Positions 28,967 to 38,313 of a DNA stretch of 64,000 nucleotides are shown in pieces. The stretch's first letter is position 1. Every line of letters starts with the position of its first letter. Both the position numbers and the translations under genes were made by a program. A model generated the notes under the pieces. That model was given only the letters and a program-made list of their open reading frames with translations, was not told where the DNA came from and searched no databases. This DNA is from Cellulomonas humilata (lineage in GTDB: Bacteria; Actinomycetota; Actinomycetes; Actinomycetales; Cellulomonadaceae), in NCBI RefSeq assembly GCF_013359775.1, contig NZ_JABMCI010000060.1:124001-188000 (forward strand), written 5' to 3'.

Positions 28967-29734
28967 TCAGTCGAGGGCCGTGACGTACCGGGTGGCGGTG
29001 TCGAGGGCCGTCGCGACAGCCTGGCCGGGGGTGTCGCCGACCACCTGCACGCGGATGACGAGGCTGTCGCGCGCGGCCCAGAGGAGCGCCGTGGAGTAGG
29101 GGTCCGCGGCGACGCTGCCGTCGTCCTGGAACGACGCCTCGTCGCGCGAGAGCACCCACGCCGTCCAGCCAGGCAGGTCGACCTCCGCCACGCCGGCCTC
29201 GGAGACGACGGTCCGCGGCATGTAGGAGCCGTCGGCGTTGTCCACCCGGGGCGTCTCCTTGTCGGCGGCCCAGCCCTCGAGGTCGGCGGCCTCCGTCGCG
29301 ACGGCGGTCTGCGCCGAGTCCGCGTCGCGCAGCTCGTAGACCTCGATCGCCCGGCTCGCGCCGCCGGCGAAGGGCAGCGCAACCGGGTCACCCAGGGCGA
29401 AGGCGTGGCCCGCCAGGGATGCGGCCCGCAGGTCGCCGAGCGCGGGGTTGCCGCACTGGGGCAGGGTCGGGCTGGCGGCGGTCTCCTCGGCGAGCTTGTC
29501 GAGGTACTCCTGCGCCTCGGGGGAGCCCGGCTCGTACTCGTCGCAGTGCGTGACGGCTGCGGTGGGCAGGAGCGTCCCGGTGAGCGCGGCCGTCGCCTCC
29601 TCGAATGTCAGAGGCGCGCGCGTCGGGGTCGAGGTGGCCGACGCTGACCCTGCCGGGTCGCTGCCGCCGTCCGCGGAGCACCCGGCGAGGACGACGATCG
29701 CGAGGGCTGCGGCGGCAAGGCGGGCGGGATGCAT
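28967..29734 (-). CDS. Secreted lipoprotein, unknown
   Basis: 255 residues. Signal with lipobox LAGC (C19) and a Ser/Thr/Ala-rich tether, then a soluble domain with two Cys (THCDEYEPG, PQCGNPALG) that may form a disulfide. No family recognised. It lies between the PoxB-like gene and the phosphotransferase gene, ten bases from the latter, so possibly cotranscribed with it. Confidence 0.7.
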   Translation of the reverse strand: MHPARLAAAALAIVVLAGCSADGGSDPAGSASATSTPTRAPLTFEEATAALTGTLLPTAAVTHCDEYEPGSPEAQEYLDKLAEETAASPTLPQCGNPALGDLRAASLAGHAFALGDPVALPFAGGASRAIEVYELRDADSAQTAVATEAADLEGWAADKETPRVDNADGSYMPRTVVSEAGVAEVDLPGWTAWVLSRDEASFQDDGSVAADPYSTALLWAARDSLVIRVQVVGDTPGQAVATALDTATRYVTALD

Positions 29735-29744
29735 CCGCCCATCC

Positions 29745-30719
29745 TCACCTACCTGCGGGCGCGCCCACGTCGTCTCGTCCGTGGAGGGACGCGAGCGCCG
29801 CGTGCAGGTTCGCCGTCACCGCCGCGCGGTGCGGCTCCACCCAGTCGCCGTCGAACTTCCGGGGCGTGATCTCGATCATCATCACCAGGCAGAGCCGCAT
29901 CCGGTACAGCTCCAGGCGGGCCCGGGCGGACGGGCTGTCGACGTCGAGCGGGCCGTAGCCCTCGAGGACTGCGGGCGTCCCGGGCTCGCGGCCCATCGGG
30001 TCGATGCCGACGAGGTCGGCCAGCGGGTCGCCCCAGAACGCGCGCTCCGGGTCGATGATCCCGACGACCTCACCGGTGACGGGGTCGACGAACACGTTCC
30101 CGGCCCAGAGGTCGGTGTGCACCAGCGAGGGACGGGCGACGTCGTCGAGCACGTGCCGGTGCGTCTCGAGCGCCGCGCGGACCTCGTCGGCGGGCACGGG
30201 CACCGACCACCGCGCGGCGTCGTCGAGGAGCTCGTCGATCATCGCGCCGAACGACGACGCCCACGACGACTCCTGCCGGCCGCACGGGTAGCCGTAGGCC
30301 GGTCCGTCGATCGCGTGCAGCGCCGCCAGCACGGCTCCGGTCTCCCGCTCCGCGCGCACGGTCCGGGGGTCCGACGACGCCGGCCCGAAGCCCGCGTCGA
30401 CCCACGGCACGCCCGGCAGGTGGCTGACCACGAGCGCGTCGCTCGGCAGCAGCGTCCGGGAGAAGTCGGTGTGCAGCACCTGCGGCATGAGCAGCGCGGG
30501 CCGCTGCGCGGCGAGACCGTAGACGAGCGCCTCGGCGCGCAGCAGGTCGTGCTCGTAGGTGAGCAGACCGTCCGTGCCGACGGGCGCGGTCTTCACCACC
30601 ACGCGCTCGCCGTCGGCCAGGGTCACCCGGTACGTCGTCGCGAACTGCCCGCCCGTGAGCAGCTCGGCGTCGGCGAGCCGGCCGATCGGGGCGACGAGCG
30701 AGGTCAGGGCGTCGATCAC
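29745..30719 (-). CDS. Aminoglycoside phosphotransferase/fructosamine kinase-like enzyme
   Basis: 324 residues. The GTG overlaps the upstream transporter's stop (GTGA, 30716-30719), so coupled. The kinase-like fold shows a nucleotide-binding LTGGQFATTYRVTLADGERVVVKTAP (Lys near residue 42), the catalytic loop VHTDLWAGNVFVD and the metal Asp in GIIDPERAFWGDPLADL. It would phosphorylate a small molecule such as a sugar amine or antibiotic. The coupling with an MFS gene suggests export/modification partnership, but this is inference. Confidence 0.82.
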   Translation of the reverse strand: MIDALTSLVAPIGRLADAELLTGGQFATTYRVTLADGERVVVKTAPVGTDGLLTYEHDLLRAEALVYGLAAQRPALLMPQVLHTDFSRTLLPSDALVVSHLPGVPWVDAGFGPASSDPRTVRAERETGAVLAALHAIDGPAYGYPCGRQESSWASSFGAMIDELLDDAARWSVPVPADEVRAALETHRHVLDDVARPSLVHTDLWAGNVFVDPVTGEVVGIIDPERAFWGDPLADLVGIDPMGREPGTPAVLEGYGPLDVDSPSARARLELYRMRLCLVMMIEITPRKFDGDWVEPHRAAVTANLHAALASLHGRDDVGAPAGR

Positions 30720-32029
30720 GCGTCGAGGGTACCGACCGAGCGCGACGGCTCGACGGACTCCGCGACCTCGCACGCCGCCACGGCCGCGCCGCCGGTCGCG
30801 GACGGCGACCCGGCCTCCACCGAGTCGTGCACGTGCTCGCCGGCGTCGCCGCGCAGGGTCCGCAGCGCGGCGAGCGTCGCGACGACGGCCGCCCCGGCGG
30901 AGACGACGACGACGAGGAACCCGGCGTGCGACCCGTTGACGTCGATCTGTGCCCCGGCCACCGACGACCCGATGGACACCCCGACGCCGAGCGACGTGCC
31001 CACCCAGGTCAGCCCCTCCGTCAGGCGCTCCCGGGGCACCAGGTCCTGCACCAGACCGTTGCCGTTGATGAGCGTCGGCGCGATCGCGAACCCGGTGACG
31101 AACATGACGGCGGCGAGCGCCACGAGCGACTGCACGAGGAAGAAGAAGCAGACGCCGATCGCCAGCGCGACCATCCCGGTGGCGAACCGCAGGTACAGGG
31201 GTCGCTTCCACACCCGCGTGCCGTAGAGCAGCCCGGAGATGAGCGACCCGAGCGCGAAGATCGCCAGGATGACCCCCGCGGCCCCCTTGGAGCCGGACTC
31301 CTCCGCGAACGCGACCGTGGCCACGTCGGTGGCGCCGAAGATCGAGCCCATCGCGACGAACACGATCGCCAGCACGACCATGCCCGGCCTGCGCAGCACG
31401 GACCCCTTGGGGCGCGGGCTGCCGACCGGCGCGGGCGGCGGCTCGGTGCTGCGCAGGGAGAGGAACCAGTAGCCGCCCACCAGCATGGCGACCAGGGGGA
31501 CGACCAGCCCGGCCGACGGGGCGACGCTGGTGGCGAGCACGGTGGCCAGCACGGGCCCGACGATGAAGACGAGCTCGTCGAGCGCCGACTCCAGCGAGTA
31601 GGCGGTGTGCATCCGGTGCGGGTCCGCCCCGAGCACGCGGGCCCAGCGCGCCCGGACCAGCGACCCGAACGAGCCGATCCCCGCGCCGGTGACCACCGCG
31701 GCGGCGTACAGCCACGCCTCGTGCGCCTCCTGCGACGCGGCGACGACGACGCCGACCAGCCCGACCGCCGCGAGGGCCACGGCGGGACGCATGACCCGGG
31801 ACTGCCCGTGCCGGTCCACCAGCCGGGCCAGCTGCGGCGAGCAGATCGCCTGGGCGATGACGTAGACCGCGGAGACGCGACCTGCCAGGCCGTAGGAGCC
31901 GTAGATGGTGGACACCATGAGCACGATGCCGATGCCGACCATCGACATGGGCAGCCGGGCGAGCACACCGGCACCGGAGAACGCGAGGGCCCCGGGACGC
32001 GTCAGCACGTCGCGGTACGGCTGGAGCAT
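30716..32029 (-). CDS. MFS transporter
   Basis: 437 residues, twelve membrane helices (GLAGRVSAVYVIAQAICSPQLARLVDRHGQSRV, typical MFS loop 2-3). Probably a sugar-efflux or drug-efflux type of MFS protein; substrate unknown. The C-terminal about 40 residues are Ala/Glu-rich and cytoplasmic. Overlaps the downstream phosphotransferase gene by four bases. Confidence 0.87.
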   Translation of the reverse strand: MLQPYRDVLTRPGALAFSGAGVLARLPMSMVGIGIVLMVSTIYGSYGLAGRVSAVYVIAQAICSPQLARLVDRHGQSRVMRPAVALAAVGLVGVVVAASQEAHEAWLYAAAVVTGAGIGSFGSLVRARWARVLGADPHRMHTAYSLESALDELVFIVGPVLATVLATSVAPSAGLVVPLVAMLVGGYWFLSLRSTEPPPAPVGSPRPKGSVLRRPGMVVLAIVFVAMGSIFGATDVATVAFAEESGSKGAAGVILAIFALGSLISGLLYGTRVWKRPLYLRFATGMVALAIGVCFFFLVQSLVALAAVMFVTGFAIAPTLINGNGLVQDLVPRERLTEGLTWVGTSLGVGVSIGSSVAGAQIDVNGSHAGFLVVVVSAGAAVVATLAALRTLRGDAGEHVHDSVEAGSPSATGGAAVAACEVAESVEPSRSVGTLDA

Positions 32030-32087
32030 GCAGTCAGTGTGTCATCAGGGCTACCGCCTGAGCGCGCCGTGCCCCACCATTCATGGC

Positions 32088-32384
32088 ATGACGGACGTGC
32101 AGGTCAGCGACGCCCCCGACAACCACCGGTTCGAGGCGCGCAACCCCGACGGCGAGCTGCTCGGGTTCTCGGTGTACGACACCATCGGGACCACCGTGGT
32201 GTTCACGCACACCGAGGTGGACCCGGCGTTCGAGGGTCAGGGCATCGCGTCCACGCTCGTGCAGGCCGCCCTCGACTCGGTCCGCGCCAGCGGGCGGGAC
32301 GTCGTCGCGTTCTGCCCGTACGTGAAGGCGTGGCTCGGCCGGCACCCCGACTACCAGGACCTCGTGCGCGCGCCCCAGGGCTGA
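32088..32384 (+). CDS. Small GNAT-like N-acetyltransferase (YidJ/GtnA group)
   Basis: 98 residues. Short GNAT fold with the acetyl-CoA loop FEGQGIASTLVQAALDSVRASG and the terminal VVAFCPYVKAWLGRHPDYQDLV, the hallmark of the short YjdJ-type acetyltransferase family (COG2388). Substrate unknown. Ends four bases before the convergent phosphoglucomutase gene. Confidence 0.9.
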   Translation: MTDVQVSDAPDNHRFEARNPDGELLGFSVYDTIGTTVVFTHTEVDPAFEGQGIASTLVQAALDSVRASGRDVVAFCPYVKAWLGRHPDYQDLVRAPQG

Positions 32385-32388
32385 CGCG

Positions 32389-34062
32389 CTACGCCCCGAG
32401 CGCCGCCGACACCACGTCCTTCGCCTCCGCCTGCACCTGCGCCAGGTGCTCGGCGGACACGAACGACTCGGCGTAGATCTTGTAGACGTCCTCCGTGCCG
32501 GACGGCCGGGCGGCGAACCACGCGTTCTGGGTCGTCACCTTGAGCCCGCCGATCGCCGCGTCGTTGCCGGGTGCGTTGGTCAGCCGCGCGGTGATCGCCT
32601 CGCCGGCCAGCGTGGTCGCGGTGACCTGGTCGGGGGTGAGCTTCGACAGTGTCGCCTTCTCGTCGCGGGTGGCGGCGGCGTCGACCCGGGCGTACCAGGA
32701 CTCGCCGAACTCCGCGACGAGCTCCTGGTGGTGCACCGACGGTGACTTCCCGGTGGTCGCCAGGATCTCCGAGGCCAGCAGCGCCGGCAGGATGCCGTCC
32801 TTGTCGGTGGTCCACACGGTGCCGTCCTTGCGCAGGAACGACGCCCCCGCGGACTCCTCGCCGCCGAACCCGACCGACCCGTCCACCAGCCCGGGCACGA
32901 ACCACTTGAACCCGACCGGCACCTCGAGCAGCCGCCGACCGAGCTTGGCCGCGACCCGGTCGATCAGGCTCGACGACACGAGGGTCTTGCCGATGGCCGT
33001 GCCGTCCCCCCAGCCCTGGCGAGCACCGCCGTAGAGGTAGGAGATGGCGACCGCGAGGTAGTGGTTCGGGTTCATCAGCCCGTCGGACGTGACGATGCCG
33101 TGCCGGTCGGAGTCGGTGTCGTTCCCGGTGGCGATGTCGAACGGGGCCGGGTCGCCCGACATGCGGCCGACCAGCGACGCCATCGCGTACGGCGACGAGC
33201 AGTCCATCCGGATCTTGCCGTCCCAGTCGAGCGTCATGAAGCCGAACTGCGGGTCGACCGACGGGTTCACCACCGTGAGGTCGAGTCCGTAGTACTCGCC
33301 GATCTCGCCCCAGTACTCCACGGAGGCGCCGCCCAGGGGGTCCGCGCCGATCCGGACGCCGGCCGCGCGGATGGCCTCGATGTCGATCACGTTGGCCAGG
33401 TCCGCCACGTAGGAGGACAGGTAGTCGTGCTTGAGCGTCGTGTCCGCCGCCAGGGCCGCCTCGGCGCTGATGCGCGGGACCGACTTCCAGCCGGACGCCA
33501 GGATGGCGTTGGCGCGGTCGGCGATCCACCCGGTGGCGTCCGACCCCGCGGGCCCGCCGTGCGGCGGGTTGTACTTGAAGCCGCCGTCGCGCGGCGGGTT
33601 GTGCGACGGGGTCACGACGATGCCGTCGGCCAGGCCGGGTCCGACCGTGCGGACGCCCTCGGACGTGCCGGCGCCGTTGTGCCGCAGGATCGCGTGCGAG
33701 ACGCCCGGGGTGGGCGTCCACGAGTCGCGGGCGTCGACGTGGACCTCGACGCCGGCCGCACCGAGGACCTCGAGCGCGGACCGCCAGGCGGGGTCGGACA
33801 GGGCGTGCGTGTCGCGGCCGATGAACAGCGGGCCGTCGGTGCCCTGGTCGCGCCGGTACTCGACGATCGCCGCCGTGATCGCGACGATGTGCGCCTCGTT
33901 GAACGCCGTGTCGAGGGCGGAGCCCCGGTGCCCGCTGGTGCCGAACACCACCCTCTGCGCGGGATCGTCGAGGTCGGGCTCGCGGTCGTAGTACGCACCC
34001 GCGAGGGCGTCGAGGTCGACGAGGTCGGACGGCTGGGCAGGTGTTCCGGCGCGCGGGTCCAT
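32389..34062 (-). CDS. pgm: Alpha-D-glucose phosphate-specific phosphoglucomutase
   Basis: 557 residues. Phosphoserine loop VVTPSHNPP (S153), N-terminal FGTSGHRG, metal loop [12 protein letters not shown], sugar loop GFGGEESAG and phosphate-binding [15 protein letters not shown] at the C-terminus. It interconverts glucose-1-P and glucose-6-P for glycogen and cell-wall sugar metabolism. Length matches E. coli Pgm (about 546). Confidence 0.95.
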   Translation of the reverse strand: MDPRAGTPAQPSDLVDLDALAGAYYDREPDLDDPAQRVVFGTSGHRGSALDTAFNEAHIVAITAAIVEYRRDQGTDGPLFIGRDTHALSDPAWRSALEVLGAAGVEVHVDARDSWTPTPGVSHAILRHNGAGTSEGVRTVGPGLADGIVVTPSHNPPRDGGFKYNPPHGGPAGSDATGWIADRANAILASGWKSVPRISAEAALAADTTLKHDYLSSYVADLANVIDIEAIRAAGVRIGADPLGGASVEYWGEIGEYYGLDLTVVNPSVDPQFGFMTLDWDGKIRMDCSSPYAMASLVGRMSGDPAPFDIATGNDTDSDRHGIVTSDGLMNPNHYLAVAISYLYGGARQGWGDGTAIGKTLVSSSLIDRVAAKLGRRLLEVPVGFKWFVPGLVDGSVGFGGEESAGASFLRKDGTVWTTDKDGILPALLASEILATTGKSPSVHHQELVAEFGESWYARVDAAATRDEKATLSKLTPDQVTATTLAGEAITARLTNAPGNDAAIGGLKVTTQNAWFAARPSGTEDVYKIYAESFVSAEHLAQVQAEAKDVVSAALGA

Positions 34063-34132
34063 GGCCCTGATCCTCCCCTACGCCCACGGGTCCCGCACAC
34101 CCCGGCCTGCCCCGACCGGTAACCTTTGCGCC

Positions 34133-34957
34133 ATGGCCAAGAACTCGTCCGACTTCGTGCTGCGCCCGTTCGAGGGGCTCCCCGGTGAGCCCGACTGGGT
34201 GGCGCTCAAGGAGCTCGTCCCGGCGGCGACCGCGACCGCGCGCACCACCGAGGAGCACGGCTCCCACGACGTGCTGGTCACCACGGTGCTCCCGACCAGC
34301 TGGCCGGCGCTGCACCGCTCGGACGGCGTGATCCTGCTGGCGCTCCAGACCACCAGCAGCTCCAACGACGTCAGCCGCGACCTGGCGCACGCGCTGCTCG
34401 AGGCCATCGAGGTCGAGGCCGGCACCGCCGTCGAGACCATCGGGCTGCCCGAGCCGGGACCGCGCCTCCAGGACGTGCTGGACCTGAGCGTGCCGTTCGA
34501 GGTCACGGTGCAGGACTCGTTCGCCTACTGGCTGGCTCCCGACACCGAGCGGACCGCGGACCTCCAGGCGGCGATCGAGGAGGCCGACGCCGGCATCATC
34601 GACACGATCAAGCTGCCCGGGGCCGACGCCGCGTACTGGTGCCGGATGGGCGCCCGCGAGTTCCTGCGCTGGGCCCAGCCGCACGAGGAGCAGGTGGTGC
34701 TCGACGCCCTGGCCCGTCTGCACGCCAAGCGCGCGTCCGGCTTCGAGGGTGCCAAGTTCGTCGGCTACTTCCGCTCCGCCGGGCTGGTCGTCCCCGTGTG
34801 GGAGCTGGCCAAGGGCTCGGAGGCCGACGACATCGAGAAGCCGCTGGCCGCGTTCCGTCCCGCGTTCGAGGCAGCGCTCGCGGACACCTCGCCGCTGGAC
34901 GCCAACGAGCGCCGCGCGCGCGCCGGGCTGGTGGCCCGTCAGGTCACCCTGCGCTGA
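34133..34957 (+). CDS. DUF5926-family protein
   Basis: 274 residues. TAACCT (34120-34125) ends seven bases before the ATG, so leaderless. The protein opens with FVLRPFEGLPGEPDWVALKELVPAATA, seen in the actinobacterial DUF5926 family. No membrane segment or catalytic motif recognised. Commonly located beside the glycosyltransferase/pheA block, as here. Confidence 0.78.
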   Translation: MAKNSSDFVLRPFEGLPGEPDWVALKELVPAATATARTTEEHGSHDVLVTTVLPTSWPALHRSDGVILLALQTTSSSNDVSRDLAHALLEAIEVEAGTAVETIGLPEPGPRLQDVLDLSVPFEVTVQDSFAYWLAPDTERTADLQAAIEEADAGIIDTIKLPGADAAYWCRMGAREFLRWAQPHEEQVVLDALARLHAKRASGFEGAKFVGYFRSAGLVVPVWELAKGSEADDIEKPLAAFRPAFEAALADTSPLDANERRARAGLVARQVTLR

Positions 34958-34993
34958 CGAGCGCGGGCCGCTCGGATAGATAGGGTGGCGGAC

Positions 34994-35914
34994 GTGACGC
35001 GCACGGGCGGCAAGGCCGCCGACGACCAGGCGACGACGGCTCCTGCGACCCCAGCCGTCGACGGGGTGGTCGACGCGACGACGGTCTCGCCCCCGACCTC
35101 ACCTGCGGCAGCGCGCAAGGCGGCCGTCGACGAGCGGAAGGCGGCCGCGCACAAGGCCCGCCAGCGCGTGGCCGTGATCATCCCCGCCAAGGACGAGTCC
35201 CGGCGCATCGCGGCCACCGTGCGCTCGGCGCGCGCGATCCCGCACGTCGACCTGGTGCTCGTGGTCGACGACGGCTCGGAGGACGACACCCAGCACGTGG
35301 CCCGCGAGGCCGGTGCGGTGGTGGTCCGGCACTCGCACAACCGCGGCAAGGCCGCGGCCATGGAGACCGGAGCCGCCGTCGTCGCCATGCGCGACGCCCC
35401 GGACCGCCAGCCCCGCATCCTGCTGTTCATCGACGGCGACCTGGGCGAGACCGCGGTCAACACCGCCCCGCTGGTGCCTCCGGTGTTCGAGGGGCACGCG
35501 GACCTGTCCATCGCGCTGATCCCGCCGCAGCCGGGTGCCGGTGGCCGCGGGATCGTCGTCGGTGCGGCCCGCCGCGCGATCGTGTCGATGACGGGCTGGA
35601 CCCCGACCCAGCCGCTGTCGGGCATGCGCTGCCTGACCCGCGCCGCGTTCGAGGCGGCCACCCCGCTGGCCCACGGGTGGGGGGTGGAGACCGGCATGAC
35701 CATCGACCTGCTGCGCCGCGGGTTCCGCGTCGTCGAGGTCCCCTGCGACCTGCGGCACCGGCCGTCCGGCACCGACCTGCGGGGCCAGCTCCACCGTGCC
35801 GCGCAGTACCGCGACGTGCAGCTGGCGGTCAACGCGCGCCGAGTGCGTCGCGCCGCCGGGGCCGTGAAGCGCACCGTGACCCCCGCGCAGAAGCCGCCGC
35901 AGACGCACCGCTAG
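34994..35914 (+). CDS. Family 2 glycosyltransferase
   Basis: 306 residues from GTG 34994; an upstream in-frame GTG at 34985 overlaps the TAGGGT -10-like element (34981-34986), which ends seven bases before 34994. A low-complexity N-terminus of about 50 residues precedes the GT-A fold: VAVIIPAKDESRRI, VLVVDDGSEDDT, NRGKAAAMETG, LLFIDGDLGE (DxD-like metal site) and GWGVETGMTIDLLRRG. Similar to dolichol-phosphate-mannose-synthase and glucosyl-3-phosphoglycerate-synthase relatives. Acceptor unknown. The stop overlaps the convergent gene's stop. Confidence 0.86.
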   Translation: MTRTGGKAADDQATTAPATPAVDGVVDATTVSPPTSPAAARKAAVDERKAAAHKARQRVAVIIPAKDESRRIAATVRSARAIPHVDLVLVVDDGSEDDTQHVAREAGAVVVRHSHNRGKAAAMETGAAVVAMRDAPDRQPRILLFIDGDLGETAVNTAPLVPPVFEGHADLSIALIPPQPGAGGRGIVVGAARRAIVSMTGWTPTQPLSGMRCLTRAAFEAATPLAHGWGVETGMTIDLLRRGFRVVEVPCDLRHRPSGTDLRGQLHRAAQYRDVQLAVNARRVRRAAGAVKRTVTPAQKPPQTHR

Positions 35915-38223
35915 TCCGCGCGCGCAGGTTCCTTCGCCGGCTCGGCGGGGGACAGCTCCCCGTCCGGTTCCCCCAGCCGCCACTGCGCGGCCGCGGCGAC
36001 CAGGCACGGCACGGCGACCGCGATCCCCGTGGCGGGGACGACGATGCCGGAGTCGTTCATGAGGAACCCGACCGTCAGGGCCGCCGCGATCGCCGCGAAC
36101 GCCGGCCGGAGCAGGGGGACCGCGCGGGTCAGGCCGGCCAGGGGGCTGCCGGTGCCCATCAGCTCGCCGCGCCGCGGCCGGCCGCCGACGACGACGAGCC
36201 AGGTGAGCGCGACTCCGCCGATGGCGGTCACCAGGTAGCGCCAGGACGTCAGCACCCGCAGGTTCACGGCGATCTTGCGGCCGACGACGTCCCACAGGCC
36301 GCCGTCGAGCACGGTGGCGAAGAACCGGCCGAGGTGCGTGCGGTCGGCCGCCGGCCGCATCCAGTCGAGGACCGCGAACCCACCGACCACCACGACGCCG
36401 ACCAGCGCGATCAGCCCGATCCACTTCCAGCTGACCTTGCGCCCGCTCACCACGATGGTCAGCATCGCGAACGCGAGGATCAGGGCGGGCGGGCCACCGA
36501 AGTCGCTGCCCAGGCCCGGGGCGCCGTCGACGACCACGAGGATCAGACCGAGAGCGGCGACCACCGCGGTCGCGAGCGCGCGTCGTCCGCGCCGCAGGAG
36601 AGGGTCCGCGATCGCGACGGCGAGCAGCAGGCCGGCGGCCGTCAGCAGGGCGAACGCCTGGTTGCTCATCCCGTAGAACCGCGCGGCCAGGACCCGGTGG
36701 GCGCCCATCGGGGAGTCGATCACGAGCGTCGAGCCCGTGCAGGCGTCCACGACGAGCACCGCGACCGTCACCCCCGCCACCAGCCCCGCCGGACCGAGCA
36801 GGTTGCGCCGCCACGGACCCACCAGTGCGACGACGGTGATGACCGCGATCCAGCCCAGCAGCACCCACCAGAACGTGGTGACCGGCATGTCCGAGCGCCA
36901 CCAGGGGACCGTGTTGGTGAGGAACGACGCGACCGGCGCGGCGGCGAGGGCCAGCGCGCCCACCTTCAGCACGCGCAGGGCGGGACGCAGCGGTGCGCGG
37001 TCGGAGCGGCCGGTGCGGGTGAGGATGATCGCGGCGGCGATGAACAGGACGGCCTGGATGAGCACCAGACGTGTCGAGTACGCCCCGCTGACCCGCGTGA
37101 CCATGGTGGCGTGGCGCTGCACGTCGAGGAGGTGCGCGACGCGGGCGGTCGCGGCGGAGGTCGGCGGGCCGGGCAGGATCTCGGCGCCGCTCAGGGCCGC
37201 GGCGCTGTTGTCCAGCCCGATCCCGTCCAGCAGGGTCGGTGTCACGTCGACGGTCTGGATCACGCCCGCCTGCCGGGTGGAGCCGGAGGTCAGCAGGCTG
37301 TCGGCGTACTGCTCGCCGTTCGGCGCGAGCCCGGTGGCGGCGGCCAGCTGGAGCGCGGTGCGTCCGGAGTCCGCGAGCGACACCACCAGCACGGTCGCGC
37401 CGGAGCGCTGGGCGCCGGCGATCGCGGCGCCGATCCGGGCGTCGATGGCCTGCGCCTGGAGCGCCCGCGAGGGCTCGAGGATCGCGTCGGGCGTCGAGAC
37501 CTCGGGGGGCGACGGCTCCTCGAGCACGTCCCCGGGCGCGGTCTCGGTGGGCTGCGGCGTGCTGGGTCGCGCGGTCGTCGCGTACCCGGGGTCGCGCAGC
37601 GAGCCGGCGTCGACGACCACCAGCTGCGAGGCGTCGAGGGCGTCGCGCACCGCCCGGGTGATCCCGAGGGTGCTCGTCGGGAGGACCTGGTGGGCGCCGA
37701 CGGGGATCCCGTCCGTGTCGGCCAGCGCGATCGACGCCCCCGGTCCGATGCCGGTGACCGCGGAGCCGGCGTCGGCCAGCATGTCGCCGAACAGCCCGGG
37801 GGTGGCCCCGTACGACTCGGCGTCGGCCGCGGCCACGTAGTCGTCCCAGCCGGGCACCTGGCCGCTCTCGCCCGGGTCGCGCAGGGTGCGGCACGTGCCG
37901 TCGTCGGCCCGCACGTCCGCGGCGCGGGTGCCGGTGGAGACCGCCAGCCAGCCGTCGGCGGGGCAGGACCGGGACGCGACGCTCCGGGCGGCGACCAGGC
38001 CGATCGCACCCTCGCGGGACAGGCTCCACAGCGCGGGAGTGGTGAGCGTGGTGACGTCGTCCCAGCGCACCCCGGTGACGCCGACGAGAAGCACCGGCGG
38101 CGGGGGAGCGGGGTCGTCCGCCGCCTGCGCCGGCGTCGCCAGCAGCATCCCCGCCACGCCGAGCAGCAGGACGAGCACCACGCCGCGGAGCCGGGACGCG
38201 CGCGGGTGGGCAGGGGTCAGCAC
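35911..38223 (-). CDS. Large membrane protein with alkaline-phosphatase-like extracellular domain
   Basis: 770 residues, GTG start; TACCCT on the minus strand (38230-38235) ends six bases upstream. Signal/anchor (about 14-36), then an extracytoplasmic domain of about 330 residues with an alkaline-phosphatase/PglZ-like opening (PVLLVGVTGVRWDDV, LWSLSREGAIG) and VTPTLLDGIG near its end, then about ten membrane helices (about 385-745). The catalytic Thr/Ser and metal ligands are not clear, so enzymatic activity is doubtful. Possibly involved in envelope glycan or lipid metabolism with the convergent glycosyltransferase. Confidence 0.72.
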   Translation of the reverse strand: MLTPAHPRASRLRGVVLVLLLGVAGMLLATPAQAADDPAPPPPVLLVGVTGVRWDDVTTLTTPALWSLSREGAIGLVAARSVASRSCPADGWLAVSTGTRAADVRADDGTCRTLRDPGESGQVPGWDDYVAAADAESYGATPGLFGDMLADAGSAVTGIGPGASIALADTDGIPVGAHQVLPTSTLGITRAVRDALDASQLVVVDAGSLRDPGYATTARPSTPQPTETAPGDVLEEPSPPEVSTPDAILEPSRALQAQAIDARIGAAIAGAQRSGATVLVVSLADSGRTALQLAAATGLAPNGEQYADSLLTSGSTRQAGVIQTVDVTPTLLDGIGLDNSAAALSGAEILPGPPTSAATARVAHLLDVQRHATMVTRVSGAYSTRLVLIQAVLFIAAAIILTRTGRSDRAPLRPALRVLKVGALALAAAPVASFLTNTVPWWRSDMPVTTFWWVLLGWIAVITVVALVGPWRRNLLGPAGLVAGVTVAVLVVDACTGSTLVIDSPMGAHRVLAARFYGMSNQAFALLTAAGLLLAVAIADPLLRRGRRALATAVVAALGLILVVVDGAPGLGSDFGGPPALILAFAMLTIVVSGRKVSWKWIGLIALVGVVVVGGFAVLDWMRPAADRTHLGRFFATVLDGGLWDVVGRKIAVNLRVLTSWRYLVTAIGGVALTWLVVVGGRPRRGELMGTGSPLAGLTRAVPLLRPAFAAIAAALTVGFLMNDSGIVVPATGIAVAVPCLVAAAAQWRLGEPDGELSPAEPAKEPARAD

Positions 38224-38313
38224 CGTTCCAGGGTACGGGCGCACTACCCTCGACCCCGGCGGCGCTGCGGGGTATCCGTGCAGCGTGCACATCATCTGCA
38301 CGGGAGGGACGCC

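Noticed and set aside
35099..38290. Over 1000-codon open frame antisense to the glycosyltransferase and in another frame of the large membrane protein
   Set aside because: Composition is Arg/Ala/Gly-rich without motifs; the overlapping real genes have recognisable domains and membrane segments.
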